A stretch of DNA of 5,656 nt from Oscillospiraceae bacterium (GCA_017558545.1 JAFYUG010000173.1:1-5656); one strand, 5' to 3'. Positions 1 through 5,136 are shown, counted from the first letter of the stretch. Made by a program: numbers and translations. The notes: a model not told the origin generated them from the letters alone.

Positions 1-129
1 ATGGCAAGGCTGTCGCCTGCCATGGATTTTCTTCGAAGTATTGCGGGAAAAGATACACTTTGGAGCGTACAAATCCCTATGTGAGGCCGCCTAATGTTGC
101 AGCTCTTTTGTCTATATAGTCAGTGGAAA
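1..129. other. Left edge without an assignable gene; stem-loop at 1-23
   Basis: Bases 1-10 and 15-23 form a stem of nine pairs with one bulged A and a TGTC loop. A short T-rich stretch follows at 27-34, so this may be the tail of a terminator for a plus-strand gene left of the window, but the T-tract is weak. Short open frames cross 1-129 on both strands (for example plus frame 2, closing with TAA just after base 90, and a minus frame ending at a TAG near base 80). None has a start with a ribosome binding site. I cannot choose between a gene end, a decayed gene and plain intergenic DNA. Confidence 0.35.
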
Positions 130-210
130 TCAGTCTTTCAGACCGTGGACAGTCATTGCGATCATACCTGCAAGGTAAATAGCACCAAAGGTTCCGAATG
201 CAACAATCAT
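130..210 (-). CDS. Small hydrophobic single-pass membrane peptide (26 aa), function unknown
   Basis: The frame encodes 26 residues beginning MIVAFGTFGAIYLAGM and ending HGLKD. About residues 2-21 form one glycine- and alanine-rich hydrophobic helix, followed by a short polar tail, which suits a single-pass inner-membrane micropeptide. The expression signals are better than those of most spurious short ORFs: a GAAAGGAG ribosome binding site lies 7 bases before the ATG, and a TTGATT-16-TATACT promoter lies about 65 bases upstream. A GTG directly in front of the ATG (211-213) is an alternative start. Nothing recognisable follows it on the same strand inside the window, so any partner, such as a transporter or enzyme whose small subunit it might be, would lie to the left. 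I do not recognise the family. Coding status rests on the signals and the amino-acid pattern only. Confidence 0.5.
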   Translation of the reverse strand: MIVAFGTFGAIYLAGMIAMTVHGLKD

Positions 211-217
211 CACAATT

Positions 218-225
218 CTCCTTTC
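218..225 (-). promoter_or_regulatory. Ribosome binding site of the 26-aa peptide
   Basis: GAAAGGAG on the minus strand, 7 bases upstream of the ATG at 210. It is a strong match to the 16S rRNA tail and is the main reason for treating this short frame as a gene. Confidence 0.55.
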
Positions 226-273
226 AAAAATTCAAGTCATTTAACAAGATTTTAATCATCTTCCGACGAGTTC

Positions 274-301
274 AGTATACTACTATTTTGCAGGAAATCA
301 A
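274..301 (-). promoter_or_regulatory. Sigma-A type promoter for the 26-aa peptide
   Basis: The minus strand carries TTGATT (301-296), a 16-base spacer and TATACT (279-274). The predicted transcript start is near 267, giving a leader of roughly 55 bases before the peptide's ATG. The match is good but not perfect and the spacer is one base short of the optimum. Confidence 0.5.
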
Positions 302-352
302 GCATAATTGCTATATGCACATAGTTGCAATTGGTCATTTTAACCAAAATTA

Positions 353-457
353 TTAACTTGTTCGTATTTTTGCAAGTTTTGCTGCGTAACTTTCATGTTT
401 CAAAGCTGCAAAAATGACCTTTGCACCCCACGCAGGCGTAACTTGCATTTCTTGCAT
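353..457 (-). CDS. Possible 34-aa small ORF, unknown (weak)
   Basis: A short minus-strand frame starts MQEMQVTPAWGAK and ends AKIRTS. A GAAAGG sequence (470-465) lies 7 bases before the ATG, which is a usable ribosome binding site. The peptide is alanine- and lysine-rich, with no membrane segment and no family I recognise. No clear promoter or terminator frames it. It sits between another weak frame (477-749) and the promoter of the 26-aa peptide on the same strand. It could easily be a chance ORF in AT-rich intergenic DNA. Confidence 0.22.
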   Translation of the reverse strand: MQEMQVTPAWGAKVIFAALKHESYAAKLAKIRTS

Positions 458-476
458 ATATTAGCCTTTCAGAGCC

Positions 477-749
477 TTATTTTTTGAATTTTTCCTTGAC
501 ATAAGTTTCACAGCGTTGTCCGCATACGGCGGACTCAAGTCCGTCATGAATTTTGGCCAACAATTTATTCAAAGGGGCATAATGTACCCAATGCATCAAT
601 GCGTTTATCTGCAAGAAAATATATGTTTTTGCCCTCATGGATTATAAAACTTTGTTAAAAACAGTAATAGAGCATATCTTCTCCTTGGCCATTCCAATAT
701 GCCCATGAATTTTTGAAAGTGAAATTATGCAAAACTCCTTTCCCTTCAT
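477..749 (-). pseudogene. Possible decayed ORF, 91 codons with one internal stop (weak)
   Basis: In one minus-strand frame an ATG at 749 is followed by 34 further sense codons, a TAA at 644-642, and then an open stretch from 641 to the TAA at 479-477. The last 53 codons can start at an ATG at 638 and end with residues such as HDGLESAVCGQRCETYVKEK, which look protein-like. No ribosome binding site precedes either ATG, and the first ATG overlaps the -35 box of the plus-strand nitroreductase promoter. It may be the remnant of a gene of about 90 codons or chance. I recognise no family. Confidence 0.18.
518..543. other. Two overlapping, mutually exclusive hairpins
   Basis: GTCCGC (518-523) can pair with GCGGAC (529-534) around an ATACG loop. 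The same bases from 530 can instead pair as CGGACT (530-535) with AGTCCG (538-543), although that two-base loop would have to open. It is GC-rich within a strongly AT-rich intergenic region. The structure is visible in the sequence; a regulatory role is only a possibility. Confidence 0.3.
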
Positions 750-777
750 TGACAAGGCCGTTATTTGCAAATATAAT
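749..777 (+). promoter_or_regulatory. Perfect-consensus sigma-A promoter of the nitroreductase gene
   Basis: TTGACA (749-754), exactly 17 bases, then TATAAT (772-777): both hexamers and the spacing match the consensus. The transcript start should fall near 784, giving a leader of about 26 bases that holds a GGGAGG ribosome binding site at 796-801, 8 bases before the ATG. There is no room for a leader riboswitch, so expression is probably strong unless a repressor binds the promoter. Confidence 0.85.
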
Positions 778-809
778 TAAGCTAAATTAAATTTCGGGAG
801 GATAGAAAC

Positions 810-1430
810 ATGAATTTCGACGAAATAATCTCTCAGCGCCAAAGTGTTCGGGTATTTTCCGATGAATTTCCCCCAAAAGAACTTATCGAGGCCATTGTTG
901 AAGCCGGCAGACTTGCCCCCTATGCAGGCATAGTCCAGCGGGAGCGCGAGTCCTTCCGCCATTTCTTCGTTATTTCCCGAAACAGTGAAATCATGACTCC
1001 TCTTATGGCTCTTGTGGAAAAAGGGCGCCTTGAAATCATGGACGCCGCCGAAAAGGACAATATGCGCCGGCGCTATCCCGGCATGATGAAGGTTTTGGAT
1101 ATGCTTTATAAAAAGAGCGCCGACGATATGGCCGCTTCCCCATGGCTCATCGTTATTGCCGAGCAGGCCGGCATTCCTCAGCGAGAGCAGGTTTGCCTCG
1201 GCCATGTTATGGAGAATATGTGGCTGAAGGCCACGGAGCTGGGTCTGGGCGCAAAGCCTTCCTCCGGCGTTGCGGACATAAAGGACAAGGCCGCTTTCAA
1301 GGCTCTTTTGGGCATTGAGGACGAGGAGGACTACGCCTTCGATGCATTGTCCGTGGGCTATCCCAAGTTCCCCCTGCCCATCCGCGACGAGAACAGAAAA
1401 CCCGAAAAATCCCTTGTTTGGTTTGAATAA
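810..1430 (+). CDS. Nitroreductase family flavoprotein (206 aa)
   Basis: Nitroreductase-fold enzymes bind FMN and use NAD(P)H to reduce nitro compounds, quinones or related electron acceptors in the cytoplasm; the substrate here cannot be told from sequence. The N-terminal RQSVR (residues 10-14) is the phosphate-binding motif of FMN in this family. GRLAPYAG (33-40) follows the first helices, PWLIVIAEQ (111-119) is the central strand, ENMWLKATELGLGAKP (135-150) is the dimer-interface helix and glycine turn, and DALSVGYP (178-185) is the closing strand. The length is typical for the family. The start is set by GGGAGG 8 bases upstream and by a consensus promoter. It is a single-gene unit ended by a strong hairpin directly after the stop. 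GLGAKPSSG replaces the more usual GLG-x2-W pattern, so it belongs to a divergent subfamily rather than to classical NfsB-type enzymes. Confidence 0.94.
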   Translation: MNFDEIISQRQSVRVFSDEFPPKELIEAIVEAGRLAPYAGIVQRERESFRHFFVISRNSEIMTPLMALVEKGRLEIMDAAEKDNMRRRYPGMMKVLDMLYKKSADDMAASPWLIVIAEQAGIPQREQVCLGHVMENMWLKATELGLGAKPSSGVADIKDKAAFKALLGIEDEEDYAFDALSVGYPKFPLPIRDENRKPEKSLVWFE

Positions 1431-1434
1431 GAGG

Positions 1435-1465
1435 AAACTCCCCTGTTAAAAACAGGGGAGTTTTT
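1435..1465 (+). terminator. Rho-independent terminator between convergent genes
   Basis: Thirteen pairs, 1435-1447 with 1451-1463, around an AAA loop and with a T-tract to 1465. It begins 4 bases after the nitroreductase stop. It also starts a few bases past the stop of the convergent acyltransferase, so it can act in both directions, although the U-tail is weaker on the minus strand. Confidence 0.9.
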
Positions 1466-1469
1466 GCGT

Positions 1470-2450
1470 CTATATAAGTCTTTTTAGTATCGGAATTATT
1501 CTCATAAGCATTACAGCGGCAAGAGATAGAACAAAGATCATTACAGCAATTAAAGGTAGACTTAGCAAGGCATAATCCGGCACAATGGTTTGGCATAGCT
1601 TTTCAAACAGAGGATGGATGAGATATACTCCCAAGGTGCACTCCCCCACCCAATTTATCACCCTTTGAGCTTTCTCCTTTACGGCATATTCTCTATGGGC
1701 AAAAAGTCCATAAAGTCCTATTGCCGATGTGATGGCGCTTGGATAGAAAAAGCTGAGGGCGATTTCCTCCGGCAGATACAAGGCCGAAATTGCCGTTGCA
1801 GCGCCAGAGAACAGAAACACCGCCAAGGACACAGCCATGGGCATACGAAAATTATAGCGCCTGCAATAATCGCCATAGAGAAAGCAGAAAACAAAGCCCA
1901 ATTGATAGGGCAGTTTTGCTCTATCAATAATGGCAGTTAAGCTTTGTGATAGCTGAGCGCGAAGTAAAACAAAAATAATAGTGCCAAGTACAAAGGAGCA
2001 AACCAAAGCATATTTATATATGTGTTTGGGGGCATTTTCACAGAACACATACAAAAAGGGACTTAAAAAATACAAGGCAATGGCCGCCCATACATACCAT
2101 AAATGTGCAGGCCCTGCCAGCAAGTAGGAAACAATGCTCGCCTTCGGAGTATTCCCTTGATGTGAATAATATAGGTAAAACACCGCCGACCATATAAGCA
2201 TAACAACAAATAAACGCAGGGATTTTTTGATTAGATAGGCAAGGCTTCTTTGCCTTGCCAAAATATAACGCCCGCTAAGCATCATAAATATGGGCACACT
2301 AAATCGGGCAAAGCCGTTTAGGGCAAGAGCATAGGCACCTTCATTGCCTGCCGCGTGGATAAGCACAACGAAGAAAGCCGCAATAATTTTTAATATACTT
2401 GCGTCTATATCTCTATCAACTTTTTTGTCAAAGATATATTCCACTAGCAT
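1470..2450 (-). CDS. Acyltransferase 3 family integral membrane protein (326 aa)
   Basis: Members of this family (OatA/WecH-like) transfer acyl, usually acetyl, groups from the cytoplasm to sugars of cell-wall, capsule or other surface glycans. Numbering is from the 340-aa frame that begins at 2492. The first helix carries DASILKIIAAFFVVLIHAAG (30-49) with the family's membrane-embedded His46. FSVPIFMMLSG (64-73) matches the next conserved loop-helix, HLWYVWAAIALYFLSP (130-145) the LWY motif, and TLGVYLIHPLF (286-296) the C-terminal signature. About ten hydrophobic helices are visible. I prefer the ATG at 2450: it has AAAGGTGA just upstream, whereas the ATG at 2492 has no ribosome binding site and lies about 4 bases from the predicted transcript start. 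It is a single gene, divergent from the HTH remnant. The acceptor sugar is unknown and no glycan cluster flanks it. Confidence 0.9.
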   Translation of the reverse strand: MLVEYIFDKKVDRDIDASILKIIAAFFVVLIHAAGNEGAYALALNGFARFSVPIFMMLSGRYILARQRSLAYLIKKSLRLFVVMLIWSAVFYLYYSHQGNTPKASIVSYLLAGPAHLWYVWAAIALYFLSPFLYVFCENAPKHIYKYALVCSFVLGTIIFVLLRAQLSQSLTAIIDRAKLPYQLGFVFCFLYGDYCRRYNFRMPMAVSLAVFLFSGAATAISALYLPEEIALSFFYPSAITSAIGLYGLFAHREYAVKEKAQRVINWVGECTLGVYLIHPLFEKLCQTIVPDYALLSLPLIAVMIFVLSLAAVMLMRIIPILKRLI

Positions 2451-2451
2451 A

Positions 2452-2459
2452 TCACCTTT
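2452..2459 (-). promoter_or_regulatory. Ribosome binding site deciding the acyltransferase start
   Basis: AAAGGTGA on the minus strand, immediately before the ATG at 2450, matches the AGGTGA part of the anti-Shine-Dalgarno complement. The upstream in-frame ATG at 2492 has nothing comparable, which favours the 326-aa product over the 340-aa one. Confidence 0.5.
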
Positions 2460-2502
2460 GTTTAACAAGAAGATTTCTTGTTCCTTAATCATATTTCGAT
2501 TG

Positions 2503-2532
2503 ATTATAACATATATCTTTGGACCATTTCAA
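2503..2532 (-). promoter_or_regulatory. Sigma-A promoter of the acyltransferase gene
   Basis: Minus strand TTGAAA (2532-2527), an 18-base spacer, and TATAAT (2508-2503). The transcript should start near 2496, leaving about 46 bases before the preferred ATG at 2450. Confidence 0.7.
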
Positions 2533-2605
2533 TATTTATAACAATTATAATTCTACCACTCCCACTCGTTACATAGCTATCATCTATTCAAGGGGTGACT
2601 TGGAT

Positions 2606-2860
2606 ATGAACGAAGAATTTATAAGGGATAGAATCACTCAACTGCGATTTTAAAAAGGTATCAGCGAATATCAAATGATCTATGACCTTGGCCACAGCCG
2701 TGGCTATGTTTATAATAATATTTCCTCCGGCAAGGCTCTGCCCCCTATGAAAGAGTTTTGGGCTATATGCGAATATTTCGAAATCTCTCATCAGCGGTTT
2801 TTTGATGACTCAGCCCAGAATCCCGAACTTGTTAAGCATAGACAATTTCTATATATAATA
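2606..2860 (+). pseudogene. Broken XRE/HTH-type regulator gene
   Basis: A good ribosome binding site (AAGGGGTGA, 8 bases before the ATG at 2606) leads into MNEEFIRDRITQLRF, then a TAA at 2651-2653. The same frame continues KGISEYQMIYDLGHSRGY and later SSGKALPPMKEFWAICEYFE and HQRFFDD. Together these follow the order of the short Clostridia XRE-family proteins, with helix-turn-helix at roughly residues 16-45 of the readthrough product. The stop falls where relatives have a Gln or Lys, so one base change from CAA or AAA explains it. Homology-like sequence fades near 2840-2860. The frame then runs on through the terminator at 2866-2911 into a TAG at 2954-2956, so the usual C-terminal part also appears lost. 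The ATG at 2675 could only make a fragment lacking the first helix and has no ribosome binding site. I infer a dead gene, unless a sequencing error created the stop. Confidence 0.75.
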
Positions 2861-2865
2861 TGCAA

Positions 2866-2911
2866 AAAAGCTGTCGCGGCACTTCAGATGATAGTGCCTG
2901 CGGCAGCTTTT
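2866..2911. terminator. Bidirectional terminator, mainly for the methyltransferase operon
   Basis: The left arm at 2866-2882 pairs with 2894-2911 over about 17 pairs, with one bulge and one G-U pair, around an 11-base loop. On the minus strand it begins 5 bases after the methyltransferase stop and ends in six T residues, an excellent terminator. On the plus strand the right arm is followed by TTTTAGTTTTATTT, so it can also stop transcription from the HTH remnant. Confidence 0.85.
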
Positions 2912-2915
2912 AGTT

Positions 2916-3578
2916 TTATTTATTCGGTTTTAGCGCTATCGTCCATAGCATTTTAGGCAGGACATAGCGGCGCATTTCGTTCTCTTCGGCGTAGAGTATG
3001 TTCCACTTGGCAAAAATGCTGTTTATATCATCCCTATCGAAAAAGCGCTTGAGGCGGCCATCTTCGCTTTTATAAAGATGGCGCTCTATCTCTTCCCCTT
3101 GGCCTGCGCCGTGGTTAACATCCTTCACAGAGTTCACACGCAGCAAAACTATGCCGCCCGGAGTGAGCACGCGCATTATTTCCTCTAACACCTTTTGAGT
3201 GATATTCATGGGGAAATAATGAAGGGAGAGGTCAGCTATTATAAGAGCGGTGAAATTATCCTCAAAGGGCAAGGGCTCCGTCAAATCAAAGCACATAGCG
3301 CCACGAAGCTGAGGGAAATTGTTGACGGCATTAGTTATGGCATTGGGGGAAAAGTCGCAGGCAACAACAGCCTTGCCCCTCTCGAGAAGGTATTTTATAT
3401 TGTTGCCGCTGCCGCAGCCAAGGTCGATAATGGGAGTATTGCAATCATTAATGATATCCCCAAACTGCTCAAGCCAATCGTCGCAAACTATGTCGGCAAG
3501 GGCATAAGAGGAATGTATGCTATCCCAGCGTTCCTTGGCGGTTATATTTTCAATGCTGCAAGAAAAGGACTTATCCAT
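2916..3578 (-). CDS. Class I SAM-dependent methyltransferase (220 aa)
   Basis: A cytoplasmic Rossmann-fold enzyme that transfers a methyl group from S-adenosylmethionine; the acceptor is unknown. Motif I is IIDLGCGSGNN (50-60), with the GxGxG-type loop that binds SAM. VVACDFSPNAI (71-81) supplies the acidic residue (Asp75) for the ribose. CFDLTEPLPF (96-105) is motif III-like, IIADLSLHYF (113-122) is the post-motif strand, and LTPGGIVLLRV (138-148) is the usual PGG strand. Length and order resemble the general Methyltransf_11/25 and TehB-like groups, but nothing fixes the substrate. The start is set by GAGGAG 8 bases before the ATG. That ribosome binding site overlaps the TGA of the lipoprotein gene upstream, with a gap of 12 bases, so the two are very likely cotranscribed and translationally coupled. 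A strong terminator follows at once. Confidence 0.92.
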   Translation of the reverse strand: MDKSFSCSIENITAKERWDSIHSSYALADIVCDDWLEQFGDIINDCNTPIIDLGCGSGNNIKYLLERGKAVVACDFSPNAITNAVNNFPQLRGAMCFDLTEPLPFEDNFTALIIADLSLHYFPMNITQKVLEEIMRVLTPGGIVLLRVNSVKDVNHGAGQGEEIERHLYKSEDGRLKRFFDRDDINSIFAKWNILYAEENEMRRYVLPKMLWTIALKPNK

Positions 3579-3590
3579 GCAGATTGCTCC

Positions 3591-4148
3591 TCAATCCAAA
3601 GTTTTAGGGTGAACTACCAGTTTATACACACACTCGCAACCGGAATGTTCGTATTTATTCTCCGCTTTGATATACCTGCCCTGCTCACTCACAGAAATTA
3701 CAAGGTAATATATTCCCTCTTCAAGCTCAGACAAATCCGCCTCTTGTGCATTGAAGTTCAGTTCGGCAAAGCTATCATCATATATGGATAAATATGAAAG
3801 GGAAACCCCGGAGGCATAAATAATTTCAAAATCGTCGCTATAAGTTATCTGCGGTATCTCCTCATGCACCTCACTGAACTTATAGTAAACGCTCATACCA
3901 TCGGCGGAAAGCCAGTCTCCACCGTGATAAGATTCCGCCCATATCCAATTTTTATAAGGCGCGGTTAATATATCATCGGTGCGTACTAAAACGAGCTTAT
4001 CACCAACAATATCGTTTTCTTCTGTTTTTTCATCATAAACATAAATTTCTTCAGGAGGCTGCGGTGTCCTTTCCTCTCCATTAGCGCAGCCAACCAAAAC
4101 AGAAATAATCATAATCGCCAAAATAATAAGACTAAGTTTTTTCATCAT
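3591..4148 (-). CDS. Putative secreted lipoprotein, family unknown (185 aa)
   Basis: Beginning at the ATG at 4148, the product opens MMKKLSLIILAIMIISVLVGC: two lysines, a hydrophobic core and an LVGC lipobox with the lipidated Cys at residue 21. It should be cleaved by signal peptidase II and anchored to the outer face of the membrane. The mature part begins with an acidic, proline-containing linker (ERTPQPPEE) and is rich in Tyr, Glu and Asp. It has a late segment, GIYYLVISVSEQGRY, and a CEC pair near the C-terminus that may suit a beta-rich extracellular domain. I do not recognise the family. An AAAGGAGGT site sits 5 bases before this ATG and 8 before the next (4145), so either could initiate. 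The longer frame starting at 4211 overlaps the promoter and is unlikely. It is first in an operon with the methyltransferase. Confidence 0.85.
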   Translation of the reverse strand: MMKKLSLIILAIMIISVLVGCANGEERTPQPPEEIYVYDEKTEENDIVGDKLVLVRTDDILTAPYKNWIWAESYHGGDWLSADGMSVYYKFSEVHEEIPQITYSDDFEIIYASGVSLSYLSIYDDSFAELNFNAQEADLSELEEGIYYLVISVSEQGRYIKAENKYEHSGCECVYKLVVHPKTLD

Positions 4149-4152
4149 CCTT

Positions 4153-4161
4153 ACCTCCTTT
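4153..4161 (-). promoter_or_regulatory. Ribosome binding site fixing the lipoprotein start
   Basis: AAAGGAGGT on the minus strand is a near-perfect anti-16S match, 5 and 8 bases from the two adjacent ATG codons at 4148 and 4145. It rules in the start that gives a proper signal peptide. Confidence 0.8.
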
Positions 4162-4209
4162 ACTGGATAAGACGGATATTTCTGCCTTTTGTTCCCATAG
4201 ACAATATTC

Positions 4210-4218
4210 ATTATAGCA
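4210..4218 (-). promoter_or_regulatory. Extended -10 promoter of the lipoprotein-methyltransferase operon
   Basis: The minus strand reads TGCTATAAT (4218-4210), an extended -10 element with a perfect hexamer. No good -35 box is present; the upstream DNA is T-rich with GGTTTCGA about 18 bases away. The transcript would start near 4203, giving a leader of about 55 bases. Confidence 0.65.
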
Positions 4219-4267
4219 GAAAAAACAAAAAAATCGAAACCTTTCGGCGGGTATCCGTAAAACAGTT

Positions 4268-4304
4268 AATCCTCCCTATGAAATTTTCATAGGGAGGATT
4301 TTAA
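4268..4304. terminator. Terminator-like hairpin between the Nudix gene and the lipoprotein operon
   Basis: Sixteen bases at 4268-4283 are the exact reverse complement of 4285-4300; a few central A-T pairs must open to make a loop. It is followed by TTTTAATTT on the plus strand, with a poorer T-tail on the minus strand. No plus-strand gene ends here, so its likely role is to stop minus-strand transcripts from the Nudix gene about 100 bases away, just before the lipoprotein promoter. Confidence 0.65.
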
Positions 4305-4344
4305 TTTCATAATCGTCATGGAGACCGTGCCATACCGCATTATA

Positions 4345-4382
4345 CGCACTACACTGAATGGTGTATAGAAGTGCGCCCTTCT
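4345..4382. other. Alternative stem-loops downstream of the Nudix gene
   Basis: CGCACTACAC (4345-4354) pairs with GTGT (4361-4364) and AGTGCG (4370-4375) across a five-base bulge. An alternative hairpin, AGAAG (4367-4371) with CTTCT (4378-4382), uses part of the same bases. The two folds are mutually exclusive. It lies in the 3' untranslated part of the Nudix transcript. Its function is unknown. Confidence 0.35.
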
Positions 4383-4399
4383 GTTCGACATATTGGAAT

Positions 4400-4864
4400 T
4401 TATGCAGTTACTTCGGGGTCGCCTATTTCTTCGTTACCTAAGTAAACTCGATACGCCTTTCCTTCGTGCAGATTCATAATCTGTCTGCGTAGTTTGGAGG
4501 GGTATAACGGTGCTGTATTTAATGTTTTGATGTCAAGCCAGTCATATCCAACTTGGTTTGTATCACCTTGTAAGATAGCATTTTCGATTGTTCCTTTATA
4601 TTCACACAAAAACACAAGGTCAACACGGTGGGAATCTTCGCCATGTAGTCCTTCTATTGCGAATACTAGGTCTTTTACCTCTATATGCAGTCTCAATTCT
4701 TCAGAAACTTCTCGGCACACTGCATCTGGCAAAAGTTCTTCTACATCTTGACCGCCACCTGGCATGATATACCATTCTTCTTTTCCATCGCCGATTTTTA
4801 TTGCCAGCATTTTATCATCTTTAATAATCAATGCTTTTGCTGCATTTCTTACCACTCTTCCCAT
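4400..4864 (-). CDS. Nudix hydrolase (154 aa)
   Basis: Nudix enzymes hydrolyse a nucleoside diphosphate linked to another group (damaged NTPs, nucleotide sugars, cofactors), using Mg2+ held by the Nudix box. Here the box runs from Gly37 to Leu59: Gly37, five residues, Glu43, seven residues, then REVSEELRL, so the REUxEE core with the metal-binding glutamates (Glu52, Glu55, Glu56) is intact. The Gly that normally closes the box is Arg58. The first strand AAKALIIKDDKMLAIK (8-23) and the WYIMPGGG (31-38) lead-in are standard. Length is normal for a single-domain member. The ATG at 4864 follows an in-frame stop (TGA ACT ATG) and has only a weak purine-rich ribosome binding site. It is monocistronic in this window and divergent from the ECF gene. 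The substrate cannot be inferred. Confidence 0.93.
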   Translation of the reverse strand: MGRVVRNAAKALIIKDDKMLAIKIGDGKEEWYIMPGGGQDVEELLPDAVCREVSEELRLHIEVKDLVFAIEGLHGEDSHRVDLVFLCEYKGTIENAILQGDTNQVGYDWLDIKTLNTAPLYPSKLRRQIMNLHEGKAYRVYLGNEEIGDPEVTA

Positions 4865-5090
4865 AGTTCATCATCTCTACCAGTTTGTCAGATTCAAGTT
4901 TGTCGATCCATTTCTCCCATTTAAGTTAATTGTTGCTACTGATCGGTTAGCCAACCCTAATGTAGATATATCCATTAGGGGACATAATACGAGGATCCCA
5001 CCGTCGGCAAATGAAAGGCTGCAAGGTGTATTTCAACCTTGCACCTTTAGGTCAGTACCTACTCCCGCCAGCCATCTGGCATTATAATTA

Positions 5091-5120
5091 TTGTGAATTC
5101 TGGCACTTTCAATGTATACT
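5091..5120 (+). promoter_or_regulatory. Probable sigma-A promoter of the ECF S-component gene
   Basis: TTGTGA (5091-5096), 18 bases, TATACT (5115-5120). The transcript would begin near 5127 and carry a leader of about 41 bases. If this promoter is the only one, the larger hairpins upstream (4955-5048) are not part of the mRNA. Confidence 0.5.
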
Positions 5121-5136
5121 GATGAGTGGTATGATG

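Noticed and set aside
777..1205. 142-codon minus-strand frame opposite the nitroreductase gene
   Set aside because: It is antisense to a confident gene with a consensus promoter and recognisable motifs; no ribosome binding site or known domain.
1297..1940. Open frames at 1297-1596 (minus), 1614-1940 (plus) and 1718-1927 (minus)
   Set aside because: They are other-frame shadows of the acyltransferase or nitroreductase genes, with low-complexity or cysteine-rich translations and no start signals.
2588..2791. 67-codon minus-strand frame across the HTH remnant
   Set aside because: The plus strand carries recognisable XRE-family sequence and a ribosome binding site; this frame has neither.
3195..3791. 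198-codon plus-strand frame
   Set aside because: It lies opposite the methyltransferase and lipoprotein genes, crosses their junction, and has no plausible ribosome binding site; both minus-strand genes are much better supported.
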